Notes under the pieces: model-generated
Seen by the model: only the letters and a program-made list of their open reading frames with translations
Database searches by the model: none
What the model was told of the DNA's origin: nothing
Made by a program: the position numbers and the translations under genes
From: Elusimicrobia bacterium RIFOXYA12_FULL_51_18
GTDB taxonomy: Bacteria > Elusimicrobiota > Elusimicrobia > Elusimicrobiales > UBA9959
Direction: 5' to 3'
NCBI GenBank assembly: GCA_001800245.1
Contig: MGVA01000007.1
Location: 1-64,000, forward strand
DNA length: 64,000 nucleotides
In this document: positions 24,331-33,236 of the stretch, one piece after another
Position numbering within the stretch: the first letter of the stretch is position 1
Layout: every line of letters begins with the position of its first letter

Positions 24331-26121
24331 ATGAGTAAAAAATCTAGAAAAGACAAAATTGTCGAACTGAAGACTACTTCAGCGTTGGACAAGCTGGCGA
24401 GCATAGCCGCTTCCGGCGGATTTAATACGCTGGTTTGTATTGCAACCCTGGCCGGGTTATATTTTGCTCTGGCCAGACCCATTACAGATCTTGACATTTG
24501 GTGGCATCTGAAAACCGGTCAGGTAATCGCGGAAACCGGGAAGGTTCCCAATGTCGATATTTTTTCATATCTGATATCCGGTAAGCCATGGGTGACCTTC
24601 GAATGGCTCTCACAGCTTGCCTTTTACAAATGCTACCAGTTTGGCGCGGAAAAAGGGATATATCTCCTGCGGCAGTTCATGACGCTGCTGATGTTCAGCC
24701 TCTTGCTGGCGCAAGGTTTTACCTCCGCGATGGCGGCCTCGGCTGTTATTTTTTTTGGTTTGACGTTCATGGGCGGATCCATACTTGAGCGTCCGCAGAT
24801 GTTTACTTATTTATTCGCCCTGAGCTGCAGGTTGCTTGCGCCAAAGGCCGTTTACGGCGGGCGCGGCGCTAAACTATGGGCGGCGGCCTTAATAATCATA
24901 CATATTCTATGGGCCAACATGCACGGCGGAGCAAGCGCGGTCGGTGTTCTGATAATTTTCTGCTATACCGCCGTAGCCGCTGCGCGCGGAGATAAGCCGG
25001 CAGCTATAAGAAGCTCATGGCTCTTAGCCGCTGTTTTTTGCGCGACGCTTGTGAATATCCACGGCCTGAAGATTTACACTCATCTGTTTATGACCTGGTT
25101 CGATCCCGCACAGCGCTGGATTTTGGAGTGGAAACCTTTGTCCATGTCTTCGCCCGGATTCCTGCCGTATTGCTCATACCTCCTTTTGCTGGCGGCCGCA
25201 AGTTTGCGTCTGGCCGGCGCCGAACGTGCCGCAGCTTTGCTGATCGGCCTGCTTTTTGGGGTTTTTTTCGGCTTCCGCAGCGTCCGTAACGTGGCCCTGG
25301 CGTTTTTCATCACATCGCCGGACGTCATTTCCGGGTTGCGGTGCTATTTTTCCGAAAAAAGGAAGGCCTATGTCCTGATGCTTGCGCCGTTTTTGATTTC
25401 AGTGTGCCTGAGCCTGCGGTTCCTGCCGGAAGGATTTCCACCGCTCGGACTTCTCCCGGAACCCGTCAGCCGGCAGTGGCTGACCGGGGTATGCGATTTT
25501 ATTTCAGCGCGTGATATTCCGGGTCGTATGTACAACGACTATGTGGCCGGCGGTTATCTGATCTGGCGTTTAGGTCCGGCCCGGCAGATTTTTGTGGACG
25601 GACGAAGCCTTGAATATGGCGCGCCGCTTCTGGAGAAACTTGCGAATATTTCACGCAGGGAAGGGTTCGAAAATCTGGACCGGGAATTTTATTTCGACTA
25701 TCTGGTTTTCCAGCAGAGAAAGGACGACCGGCTGTTATATTTGGATAACGATCGACAATGGCGTTGCGTTTATTTTGACGACGGGGGCCTTATCTACGCG
25801 CATCGCGCGCGAGCCGCGGCGAAAATAGCGGCGGATTTCGGTTATTCGTATCTGCGCCCCAACGAACAAAGCTTCGCCTATCTTCAAAAGTATGCAGGCG
25901 ACGGGCGCAAGGCCGGGCAAGTCATGGCTGAGATAGACAGGGCCATTGTTCAGGCGCCGCCGGAACTTTCCGCCAACGCCTATCTGATGAAAAGCTCGTT
26001 TTTACGCATGACGAAAGGGGAAGCGGTGTGGGCCCGCTGGATACTCGGTGTCGGAGAGCGCTTCCAATATCCCGACTGGCTTCGCCAGCTTGCGGATGCC
26101 AAAGCAATAGTTCAAAAATAA
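24331..26121 (+). CDS. Large polytopic membrane protein, GT-C-glycosyltransferase-like
   Basis: A 596-residue protein with about ten hydrophobic segments between residues 30 and 370 and a soluble C-terminal third. The first loop carries ITDLDIWWHLKTGQVIAETGKVPN, a motif found in a group of uncharacterised bacterial membrane proteins resembling GT-C (PMT/ArnT-like) glycosyltransferases, where an acidic pair follows the first helix. The C-terminal part contains RMYNDYVAGGYLIWRLGPARQIFVDGR, also common to the group. A role in sugar transfer at the membrane is inference. It ends five bases from the end of the convergent CoA-transferase gene. Confidence 0.65.
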   Translation: MSKKSRKDKIVELKTTSALDKLASIAASGGFNTLVCIATLAGLYFALARPITDLDIWWHLKTGQVIAETGKVPNVDIFSYLISGKPWVTFEWLSQLAFYKCYQFGAEKGIYLLRQFMTLLMFSLLLAQGFTSAMAASAVIFFGLTFMGGSILERPQMFTYLFALSCRLLAPKAVYGGRGAKLWAAALIIIHILWANMHGGASAVGVLIIFCYTAVAAARGDKPAAIRSSWLLAAVFCATLVNIHGLKIYTHLFMTWFDPAQRWILEWKPLSMSSPGFLPYCSYLLLLAAASLRLAGAERAAALLIGLLFGVFFGFRSVRNVALAFFITSPDVISGLRCYFSEKRKAYVLMLAPFLISVCLSLRFLPEGFPPLGLLPEPVSRQWLTGVCDFISARDIPGRMYNDYVAGGYLIWRLGPARQIFVDGRSLEYGAPLLEKLANISRREGFENLDREFYFDYLVFQQRKDDRLLYLDNDRQWRCVYFDDGGLIYAHRARAAAKIAADFGYSYLRPNEQSFAYLQKYAGDGRKAGQVMAEIDRAIVQAPPELSANAYLMKSSFLRMTKGEAVWARWILGVGERFQYPDWLRQLADAKAIVQK

Positions 26122-26126
26122 CAGGT

Positions 26127-26786
26127 CTAAAACCGCCCCAGTTTTTCCGCCACATGAAGCTTGGCATCGGTGTTCGTTATTACTTCCTCCACCGTGGTGT
26201 CTTCCGCTATCTCTTCCAGAACCAGGCCTTTTTTTGTGACTCTTATAAAAGCCATATCTGTGACAATGAGGTCTACTTCCCCCTTTGCCGTGAGCGGAAG
26301 CGAGCATTTTTTCAGTATCTTGGGCTCGCCGTTCTTGGTGAGGTGTTCCATGGAAACTATAACGTTTTTCGCCCCGACTACCAGGTCCATCGCGCCGCCC
26401 ATGCCTGGAACCATTTTGCCCGGGATCATGTAGTTGGCCAGGTTGCCATCCTCGTCCACTTCCAGTCCGCCCAGCACCGTGTAGTCTACATGCCCGCCGC
26501 GGATGATAGAAAAGGAAGTGAAAGAGTCGAAAAAGCAACCGCCGGGAACTATGGTCACTGGCTGTCCGCCGGCGTTGACCAGGCACGGGATCTCGCTGCC
26601 TTTCGCGGCTTTGGGCCCAAGCCCGATAAAACCGTTTTCCGAATGCAGAAGTATTGTTTTATCTTTAGGCAGATAATCGGCAACCTGGGTCGGCAGGCCT
26701 ATGCCGAGGTTCACGATAGCGCCGTCCGGGAATTCCTGCGCTATTCTTTTGACTATGCGTATTCTTTTAAGTTCTTTCTGGTCCAC
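26127..26786 (-). CDS. 3-oxoacid CoA-transferase, subunit B
   Basis: A 219-residue beta subunit of a family I CoA-transferase (AtoA/ScoB type). The catalytic glutamate is visible in SENG (Glu50), after NLGIGLPTQVADYL; later motifs include GGHVDYTVLGGLEVDEDGNLANYMIPG and VPGMGGAMDLV. The start is GTG with GAGGA eight bases upstream. It lies 12 bases after subunit A. Such enzymes move CoA between acetate, acetoacetate, butyrate or succinate; in lysine and other amino acid fermentations they help recover acyl-CoA energy. The substrate pair here is unknown. Confidence 0.92.
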   Translation of the reverse strand: MDQKELKRIRIVKRIAQEFPDGAIVNLGIGLPTQVADYLPKDKTILLHSENGFIGLGPKAAKGSEIPCLVNAGGQPVTIVPGGCFFDSFTSFSIIRGGHVDYTVLGGLEVDEDGNLANYMIPGKMVPGMGGAMDLVVGAKNVIVSMEHLTKNGEPKILKKCSLPLTAKGEVDLIVTDMAFIRVTKKGLVLEEIAEDTTVEEVITNTDAKLHVAEKLGRF

Positions 26787-26798
26787 AATAGGTGTCCT

Positions 26799-27476
26799 CT
26801 ACTTAAGCCGCAGGTTTGAGGCTGGAAGCACGGCTTTGACTATAGCCGAAATAAAGACGCCCGGTATGGTGACTTTTTCAGGGTCAAGTCCGCCGGGCTC
26901 TACTATCTTATCGGCTTCTACTATCACATAATCGGCGGCCATGGCCATGACCACCGCCGAATTTTTTGCGGACATGGGCAGGAAACAGTTTCCGTAAGTG
27001 TCGCAGACAGCGGCTTTTATCAGAGCAAAGTCGGCGCCCAGAGGGAGTTCCAGCAGGTAATCTTTGCCCTCTATGGAAAGTTTTTGTTTCCCCCTCTCAA
27101 CGTCGGTGCCTATGCCGGTGGGCGTAAGCGCGCCCCCTAGCCCGGCGCCTTTGGCCCGGATACGCTCCGCAAGCGTGCCCTGCGGCACCAGTGTAACCTT
27201 CATCTCGCCGGAATTCATCTTCCGGCCCGATTCCGGGTTTGTGCCTATATGCGAGGCCACTAGTTTTTCCACCCTGTTCTGGCAGATAAGGCGTCCCACT
27301 CCCACTTCCGGGTAGCCGGTATCGCTTGTAATAAGCGTGAGATTTTTGGAACCTTTGTTTATAAGCGCGTCTATCAGCGTGAAAGGATTTCCGCAACTCA
27401 TGAAGCCGCCTACCATTACGGATGCTCCGTCCTTTATATTTTCCACCGCTTTTTCGGGGGTTAGCACGGGTTTCAT
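26799..27476 (-). CDS. 3-oxoacid CoA-transferase, subunit A
   Basis: A 225-residue alpha subunit (AtoD/ScoA type) with VMVGGFMSCGNPFTLIDAL, the glycine-rich SDTGYPEVGVGRL, and GIGTDVERGKQKL followed by LPLGADFALIKA. The start is supported by AGAGGAAA. It forms one transcription unit with subunit B and probably starts at the extended -10 promoter at 27532. It is separated from the proposed lysine operon by the convergent membrane protein gene, so it is not co-transcribed with it. Confidence 0.92.
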   Translation of the reverse strand: MKPVLTPEKAVENIKDGASVMVGGFMSCGNPFTLIDALINKGSKNLTLITSDTGYPEVGVGRLICQNRVEKLVASHIGTNPESGRKMNSGEMKVTLVPQGTLAERIRAKGAGLGGALTPTGIGTDVERGKQKLSIEGKDYLLELPLGADFALIKAAVCDTYGNCFLPMSAKNSAVVMAMAADYVIVEADKIVEPGGLDPEKVTIPGVFISAIVKAVLPASNLRLK

Positions 27477-27531
27477 GGTTTCCTCTTTTAATGAGAAGTA
27501 ATTTGCGGGTATTTCTTAAGGAATTTTCAAT

Positions 27532-27540
27532 ATTATAACA
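27532..27540 (-). promoter_or_regulatory. Extended -10 promoter element of the CoA-transferase genes
   Basis: On the minus strand the sequence reads TGTTATAAT, a TGn extension plus a perfect TATAAT, about 55 bases before the subunit A ATG. The -35 region is A/T-rich and unclear, as expected for an extended -10 promoter. Confidence 0.55.
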
Positions 27541-27711
27541 AAATATTATTAACTATAATGAAAAGGCGGGATTGTTGACCGCGATAATCCGAAAATAGCG
27601 GCCGGTGGGGTTTTAATTATAACGTTATGGCGGGAATATCCGTAACTGTTTTAAAGCTGTGCGGTAAGCTGCCGGATGTGCCGGCGTTAATCTAAATACT
27701 AGGAGTTATTC

Positions 27712-28524
27712 ATGCACAAAGTAACTATAGACGGGGCGATGTCCCGCATAAAAGAAAATATGGCCAAAGTGAAGAAGAAAGTCCTTGTTATGAGTAATAA
27801 GGGCGGCGTGGGTAAGAGTTCTGTGGCCGTGGCTTTCGCCGCGCTGCTCAGCGCCAAAGGTTTCAAGGTCGGCCTACTGGACATAGATATTCACGGCCCC
27901 TCCATCGCCAAAATGACCGGTAAGGAAGGAGTGCTTCCGGGCACGGATGATAAGACGCTGGAACCGGTGCCGGTCAGAGAGAATCTGATGATGCTCTCCA
28001 TGGGATCTCTGCTCAGGTGTGGCGACTCCCCGGTAATCTGGCGCGGCCCGATGAAACTTAATATCCTGAAGCAATTTCTGGCGGATGTGCGCTGGGGAGA
28101 GTTGGATTATCTGGTAATTGACGCCCCTCCCGGTACCGGCGACGAACCTCTCTCCATCTGCCAGCTGATCCCTGAAATGACCGGCGCCGTTGTTGTAACC
28201 ACCGGCCAGGCCGTGGCCCTGCTCGATTCACGCAAGGCCGTCAATTTCCTCAGGCAGGTGGAGATCCCCGTGTTAGGCGTACTCGAAAATATGACCTCCT
28301 TTGAATGCCCCCATTGCGCCAAAGAAATAAACCTGTTCAAAACCGGCGGCGGCGCCCAGGCCGCGAAAGAACTGGGCGTGCCTTTCCTCGGCAGCATCCC
28401 GTTCGATCCCGCCATAGTGAACGCCGGCGACTCCGGGGAGATATATGTCCTGGAACATCCCAATGCATCCGCCGCCCAGGCCCTGAAACGGGCGGTTTCA
28501 GTCCTGTTGCCTGCGGCGGCCTAA
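27712..28524 (+). CDS. Mrp/NBP35-family Fe-S cluster carrier ATPase
   Basis: A 270-residue P-loop ATPase that carries and transfers [4Fe-4S] clusters. The deviant Walker A is KGGVGKSS (30-37), followed by GLLDIDIHGPSIAKM and IDAPPGTGDEPLS; the cluster-binding CPHC (ECPHCAKE) lies near residue 200. AGGAG stands seven bases before the ATG. It lacks the N-terminal MIP18/DUF59 domain of long Mrp proteins. With many Fe-S enzymes in the neighbourhood (AOR, VOR, LeuC type, Ehr) a cluster-delivery role is sensible. Confidence 0.92.
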   Translation: MHKVTIDGAMSRIKENMAKVKKKVLVMSNKGGVGKSSVAVAFAALLSAKGFKVGLLDIDIHGPSIAKMTGKEGVLPGTDDKTLEPVPVRENLMMLSMGSLLRCGDSPVIWRGPMKLNILKQFLADVRWGELDYLVIDAPPGTGDEPLSICQLIPEMTGAVVVTTGQAVALLDSRKAVNFLRQVEIPVLGVLENMTSFECPHCAKEINLFKTGGGAQAAKELGVPFLGSIPFDPAIVNAGDSGEIYVLEHPNASAAQALKRAVSVLLPAAA

Positions 28525-28673
28525 GTTCTATTATTTACTCCGTAGGCGGACGTGCATACACAGAATGGAGAGAGAGAGTAGGCGGCTGCCTCGTGATTTT
28601 TGTATTATACTTAATATCCCCCGGGCTTACCCGGTTTTGACGGGATAATATCAGGCGGTGTTAAGGGAGAGCT

Positions 28674-29027
28674 ATGAAAGTGCTGGTAGTTGATGATAGT
28701 GACTTAATAATGGAGATGACGAAGACCTTTTTGACGGCAATGGGCCACGAGGTAATAGGTGAGGCATATAACGGCAACGACGCCGTGAAGATTTTCACTG
28801 AAAAGCGCCCGGATCTGGTGTTGCTGGATCTGGTGATGCCCGGCAAAAACGGAATGCAGGTTTTGCAGGAAATAAAAGCCATAGATCCCGCGGTCAACGT
28901 AATTATGATAACAGCGGTACAGCAGGACCCCATAAGCCGCGAACTTCTAAGTAAAGGCGCTGCCGCCATATTGAATAAACCTTTTATATACGATGAACTG
29001 GAAGCGGTGTTGAAGCAGATGCATTGA
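28674..29027 (+). CDS. CheY-like response regulator
   Basis: A 117-residue single receiver domain: acidic pair in VVDDSD, phospho-acceptor in LVLLDLVMPGKNG, switch Thr in MITAV, and Lys in LNKPF. Shine-Dalgarno AGGGAG precedes the ATG. It is followed 13 bases later by a CheC-like phosphatase, suggesting a dedicated phosphorylation/dephosphorylation pair. No chemotaxis kinase or receptor is in the window. Confidence 0.92.
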   Translation: MKVLVVDDSDLIMEMTKTFLTAMGHEVIGEAYNGNDAVKIFTEKRPDLVLLDLVMPGKNGMQVLQEIKAIDPAVNVIMITAVQQDPISRELLSKGAAAILNKPFIYDELEAVLKQMH

Positions 29028-29040
29028 CTTAGGGAAACAT

Positions 29041-29637
29041 ATGAATCCCAACTCCAACGAAACGCTTGAAAATCTGGCTGTCTCCAGCCTGGCTCAATGC
29101 CTCCTCAGAATATCAAGGGTGTCCCCCGGCACTTGGCGGGTGTTGGGTGTGAAAGTCTCCGCCGGCACTGTCACGGACGCGGTAAAACAGCATGATTTTA
29201 AGAACTCCGCCGCGGCGGTTTATTTTAATCTGCCGGACGCTTCACCATTGGCGGCGATAATGCTGTTCGATCCGAAAGATATGGTATGTATCTCCAAATG
29301 CTTTACCGGACATTCTTTTCCCCGGGGCCCGGCAATTACTCCGGCGGATGAAGTAATGCTGACAGAACTGGGGAATATCGTGTTGAACGCGTTGATGAAC
29401 GGCTTTCTTAATGCTTTGAAGAAGTGTGTGCTGCCGGCCGTACCGCAGATGGTTGAGGGTGATATGCGGCGTCTAACCGGAGAGCTTGGGAAAATCGTGA
29501 ACCCGAACCAGGGTTTCCGCATAATAACCGCTGCCCTGGCCCTGCAATGCGACGATTCTGTCGCAATGAGCGAAGTGATGGCCCTGCTGCCTGAGAAAAT
29601 TGCTCTAGAACTGGAATTGCTTCAGCCGCCAGCGTAA
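29041..29637 (+). CDS. CheC-like phosphatase of the CheC/CheX/FliY family
   Basis: A 198-residue protein. The segment TELGNIVLNALMNGFLNAL (about residues 116-134) matches the E-x-x-N..N catalytic helix of CheC phosphatases, which dephosphorylate CheY-P. A second, weaker copy (ELGKIVNPNQ) occurs near residue 160 but lacks the full motif. It forms a two-gene unit with the receiver protein upstream. Identification rests on the helix and on the pairing, since the rest is diverged. Confidence 0.75.
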   Translation: MNPNSNETLENLAVSSLAQCLLRISRVSPGTWRVLGVKVSAGTVTDAVKQHDFKNSAAAVYFNLPDASPLAAIMLFDPKDMVCISKCFTGHSFPRGPAITPADEVMLTELGNIVLNALMNGFLNALKKCVLPAVPQMVEGDMRRLTGELGKIVNPNQGFRIITAALALQCDDSVAMSEVMALLPEKIALELELLQPPA

Positions 29638-29659
29638 GCGGCCTGAAACGGTTTAAGGG

Positions 29660-30397
29660 TCAGAATTTTCCGGAGAGGATGGCTTTCCGCTTTTTATCCG
29701 GGAAATGTTCTATCGCGTAGCGTAATGCCGTGCGCGGCATGCGTGAGTAGTTAGTTCTCAGGAAATCCAGAAGGATTCTTTTTGAGCATCTCTTCCCTAC
29801 TTCCCGCAGCATCCATCCTACGGCCTTGTGAATAAGATCCTGGTCATCATTCAAAAGTTCCAGGGCTATGGCAAGCGGAGTGCCGCTTTCACCATCTTTT
29901 ATGAAATTGAAACACGCCAATATTGCGATCCTGCGTTCCCATAAAAGCCCGGATCTGGTTAGTTTAAAAAGCGGTTTTTTGGACTTATCCTTCAGCCAAC
30001 CGCCGACAATTTCCGGCGCGGTAAGGTCCACAAGGTCCCAGTTGTTTATAAAACGCGTGTTTGAAATATATTCCCGGTAGATCTCCCCTTTTTTCTTTTC
30101 GTTGGCCCTGCGAAAATTATCCGTCAGCATAAGCAAAGCGCAAAACCGCTCCTCATGCCACGGAGATCTCAGCAGGGCGATAGCGGCTTTATCCGGCAAG
30201 CCGCGGAATTTACAGGCAAGCAGGCGTGTTTGCGGCGCCGTGAGACCCAGGAACCGGTCGCCTTGCGCGTATTCGCCTTTGCCGGTTTTGAAGAAACGTG
30301 AAAGTATAGCGGCTTTAGCGGGATTCGCGTTTCTTTTAAATTCAAGCCTTAGTTCGGCCAGGGACGGTTCCTTTTCCGCTCTTTTTTTGATTTTCAT
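29660..30397 (-). CDS. AlkD-like DNA alkylation repair protein
   Basis: A 245-residue HEAT-repeat-like DNA glycosylase family protein. Characteristic segments are GDRFLGLTAPQTRLLA, SPWHEERFCALLML, FINNWDLVDLTAPEIVG and WMLREVGKR. AlkD removes bulky or positively charged alkylated bases without base flipping. The ATG at 30397 has only a weak GGAT upstream. It converges on the CheC-like gene (22 bases apart). Confidence 0.9.
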   Translation of the reverse strand: MKIKKRAEKEPSLAELRLEFKRNANPAKAAILSRFFKTGKGEYAQGDRFLGLTAPQTRLLACKFRGLPDKAAIALLRSPWHEERFCALLMLTDNFRRANEKKKGEIYREYISNTRFINNWDLVDLTAPEIVGGWLKDKSKKPLFKLTRSGLLWERRIAILACFNFIKDGESGTPLAIALELLNDDQDLIHKAVGWMLREVGKRCSKRILLDFLRTNYSRMPRTALRYAIEHFPDKKRKAILSGKF

Positions 30398-30739
30398 TTT
30401 TCGATCCGCAAAAGCGGTTTCCCCTACGCTTTTGGCCGTCTGTGAGCCAGAGGCCCTCTATACGGCACCTGCGCAGGCATTGGGCTGCAACTGCGTCACG
30501 AATCGCTTACATAGCCCAGCTATGCCGTGCTCTTCGTTCCTTGTTTCGCTTCAAACCCGGCCAGTCAAAAGTCAAGCTATGTGAGACGCACTACAAACTA
30601 CAAATTGCGGTTCCGCATTCCTCAGCGCACGGTCCGCGTTTGAATCTTTCATCAGCCGTGGAATACGCCGGGGACATGATACGGCTCGCGGTTGCTTGGT
30701 ATCGTGTCCCCGATTTGATCCGCCTGGTTTGTTACGGAG
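30398..30739. repeat. Repeat-bearing spacer between alkD-like and ssb genes
   Basis: Holds no gene. TATACGGCACCTGCGCAGGCATT (30459) resembles the 4.9/12.4 kb element. The segment 30481-30555 (GGGCTGCAACTGCGTCACG.. to ..TTGTTTCGCTTCAAA) is homologous to the interior of the 50.2-50.5 kb element in inverted orientation. A further stem GGGGACATGATAC / GTATCGTGTCCCC lies at 30670-30711, 29 bases past the ssb stop, and could end that transcript. Confidence 0.65.
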
Positions 30740-31186
30740 TTAAAACGGAACGTCGTCAATTCCCTCCGCGGCGGCTCCGGCTCCTTTGGCGGCCGTGCGT
30801 TCTGAGGATTTAGAGCCGCCGGCGGCCCCATCCTCACGCTTGTCCAGGAATTGGATCTCATCGGCGTAGACCATCATCTTTGACTGTTTCTTGCCGTCTT
30901 CTTTGCCGGTCCATTCCTCTAGAACAAGGTGCCCTTCGACATAGATCTGCTGGCCCTTGCGCAGATATTTTTCAGCCAGGTCGGCCAACTTTCGCCCCGA
31001 TTCGCGGTTGAAAGCTTTCAACTCCACCCACACAGGAACGTCTTCCCACTGCCCGCTTTGTGGATTCTTGCGGGTATTGTTTACGGCGAAGCCGATATTC
31101 GCCACCCTGCCGCCGTTACTGAATTCCCTGACCTCGGGGTCCCGGGTCAGACGGCCGATTAACATGACTTTATTCAAGTTTCCCAT
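30740..31186 (-). CDS. ssb: Single-stranded DNA-binding protein
   Basis: A 148-residue OB-fold protein: MGNLNKVMLIGRLTRDPEVREFSNGGRVANIGFAVN at the start, an LVLEEWTGKEDGKKQSK region, a flexible Ala/Gly-rich linker and the acidic tip DDVPF that recruits partner proteins. Shine-Dalgarno GAGGAG. It stands alone rather than beside rpsF/rpsR. It may be the main SSB or an accessory copy. Confidence 0.95.
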   Translation of the reverse strand: MGNLNKVMLIGRLTRDPEVREFSNGGRVANIGFAVNNTRKNPQSGQWEDVPVWVELKAFNRESGRKLADLAEKYLRKGQQIYVEGHLVLEEWTGKEDGKKQSKMMVYADEIQFLDKREDGAAGGSKSSERTAAKGAGAAAEGIDDVPF

Positions 31187-31338
31187 AAGATATCTCCTCG
31201 TTTTTAGATAATGCTCTATTCCGCCCGGCTTCGGATCTTGCGTCCCCTCACTGGTTCACTGCCATTGCGCATTCTTCAATTCTACACTTTCGACCGCGCT
31301 TGCGCAAACTCCCTTCGGCCAATACTATAACAGAGGAG

Positions 31339-31358
31339 CCCGACAGCGTGCTGTCGGG
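31339..31358. terminator. Palindromic hairpin in the 31.2-31.4 kb spacer
   Basis: CCCGACAGC GT GCTGTCGGG is a perfect nine-bp stem with a two-base loop, about 80 bases past the stop of the TIGR03545 gene. Neither side has a strong T-run, so a terminator role is only possible. Confidence 0.4.
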
Positions 31359-31438
31359 TTGTGCATGGTCTTTTATAAGTTTTGGGAACGGTATTTGAAT
31401 ATTCAGGCGGCTAAAGTCCGGGCGTAATGAGCAGAGGG

Positions 31439-33232
31439 CTAGAGTTTGAACTTGGGAAGTTTGATCTTGCCTAGGCCTGGCGCCGGGGTTGCCTGTTGTT
31501 TTAGGCCGTTAAGGATATTGTCTCCGGAAGTGGAGATGTTTTTCTGTCCGGCGTCCAGTTTGTCTTTAAGTTCTTTCTGCTTGGAACCGGTAAGGGATTC
31601 CAGTTTTGATTTATAGGGTTTTAGGGCCGCGTCCACCTTTGCCTGCGCGTCGGCTTTGGCTTTTTCGAACTCGGCGCCGAAAGCGCCCTTGAATGCGTTG
31701 CTGAGTTTGTCGGCTAGGTCGGTGGTCAGGGAGATAACCGGGTCTTTAAGGGTGCCGCCTATTTTTATTCCCATACCGACAGATGTGAGGCCGGACATAG
31801 AACTGATAACGGAGGTTTTAAGCGGGGCAAACTTTATGCTGTCCGCCTGCGGGGCCACCTTGGCGCCCTCTATGCGGAAGATCGCGTCACCGCGGAGGTT
31901 TTCCCCAGCCAGGTTCAATGTGCCGTAGAACTGTCCGGTCCCGCCGGTAACAGCCGCGCCTATGGAATCGGGGTTGCCCAGCATAATTTCCTTTACCGCC
32001 ATGCCGGAGTATTTCAGGCTCATGTCGCCTTTCATGGCCTCGCCGGTGTTATCCAGCAGGGCTTTAAAATCCAGCGCGCGTCCGGCTTTCCCCCCTTTTA
32101 TCACGCCTATCAGAGGCTTGCCGTAGATTTGTGGCTGGGTGGTAATGCCCTCAACGGTTCCTGAAAAATCCAGCGGTACGTCAAGCCCCGCTTCGCCTGA
32201 AACGGACATCTTTCTTATCAGGAAAGAGGGAAAGGCGTGTTCTTTAGGAAAATACACGGTACGTCCGCGTCCGGAGTCTGTCTGGATGGCCTTTTTGGAT
32301 TTGTCCGGCATGTATTTGCGGGCCACGGCCAGCCATTTTAAGGCTGTCTGAGTTTTGTCCGCTATGGCCGGGCCGACCAGCATTTTAGCCAGGGACTGCG
32401 TGTCCAGGGAGGGCATTTTCATCTTGCCCATCACGGCCTCTATGTCCTTCTTGCGGGCGTCTTCGGCGGCCTTCAATCCGTACTGGATCCCGGACGCCGT
32501 TTCCTCTATGAGCTTGCGGTCATTTTTAAAGTCTTCGGACAGTTTTTTTACGTCTTTTTCTATTTTCGCTAAATCTTTCGCTTTTTTTATGAAGTCTTTT
32601 TGTTGATCCGCTTCCTGGTATTTCGCCTTTATGGCGTCTATGCGGGCCTGGTATTCTGCGGAGCCGGCCTTTTTACTCAGTTCGGCGTACTGTGCCTCAT
32701 ATTTTTTCTGGAGCTCCTCATAGACTTTGACAGAGGAAAGCGAATCGGCGGAGATCTGGAGGTCCTTTGCGTCCTTGGCGGCGTCGCCCTTGAGATCTCC
32801 AAGGCGGTCAGAGGCCATGTCTTTGCCTTCTGCCTTCAGGTCCGTTATGAATTTAGGGGTCTCTTCTTCTTTTATGAGCGGTAGCCTGGAGGAAGTTTTG
32901 CGGGACGTGCCGAATTTAAGTCCGTTCAGCAACGCCTCGTCTATGATGAATTTCTTTTCCAGCAGGGGCGAGCCTTCAATGTTGAATCTCAATTCGGAAA
33001 ATTCCAGGAGGTTGGTGAATTCCTCTTTCGCGCTGCCTACGGTTACGCCGCCCATTTGGAACGAGGGATGCAGGAAGGAAGTTCTCACTTCTGCGATCTC
33101 AACTCTGGCCCCGGCGGCTTTCTCCATGCCTTTTCTGAGCGACCATTTGAGGATGGGGTCGAAAGCAAAAAAGAAAAACGCCCAGACGAGGGTCAGGAAA
33201 ATAAAGCGGGGCAGTAGATATGACCAGCGCAT
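31439..33232 (-). CDS. TIGR03545-family membrane-anchored protein (AsmA-like C-terminus)
   Basis: A 597-residue protein with one N-terminal membrane helix (LLPRFIFLTLVWAFFFFAF), a beta-rich segment (ARVEIAEVRTSFLHPSFQMGGVTV), a long charged coiled-coil (about 130-260), and a beta-rich C-terminal half (LKYSGMAVKEIMLGN..) resembling AsmA/DUF748 lipid-transport-like repeats. The TIGR03545 family is uncharacterised, occurs in diderm bacteria and typically forms a two-gene pair with TIGR03546, as it does here (four-base gap). A periplasmic envelope role is likely but unproven. Confidence 0.8.
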   Translation of the reverse strand: MRWSYLLPRFIFLTLVWAFFFFAFDPILKWSLRKGMEKAAGARVEIAEVRTSFLHPSFQMGGVTVGSAKEEFTNLLEFSELRFNIEGSPLLEKKFIIDEALLNGLKFGTSRKTSSRLPLIKEEETPKFITDLKAEGKDMASDRLGDLKGDAAKDAKDLQISADSLSSVKVYEELQKKYEAQYAELSKKAGSAEYQARIDAIKAKYQEADQQKDFIKKAKDLAKIEKDVKKLSEDFKNDRKLIEETASGIQYGLKAAEDARKKDIEAVMGKMKMPSLDTQSLAKMLVGPAIADKTQTALKWLAVARKYMPDKSKKAIQTDSGRGRTVYFPKEHAFPSFLIRKMSVSGEAGLDVPLDFSGTVEGITTQPQIYGKPLIGVIKGGKAGRALDFKALLDNTGEAMKGDMSLKYSGMAVKEIMLGNPDSIGAAVTGGTGQFYGTLNLAGENLRGDAIFRIEGAKVAPQADSIKFAPLKTSVISSMSGLTSVGMGIKIGGTLKDPVISLTTDLADKLSNAFKGAFGAEFEKAKADAQAKVDAALKPYKSKLESLTGSKQKELKDKLDAGQKNISTSGDNILNGLKQQATPAPGLGKIKLPKFKL

Positions 33233-33236
33233 TTTG

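Noticed and set aside
26002-26586. 194-residue minus-strand ORF overlapping the CoA-transferase B gene
   Set aside because: Composition (Arg, Gly, His-rich) and position show it is an alternative-frame shadow of a well-conserved gene.
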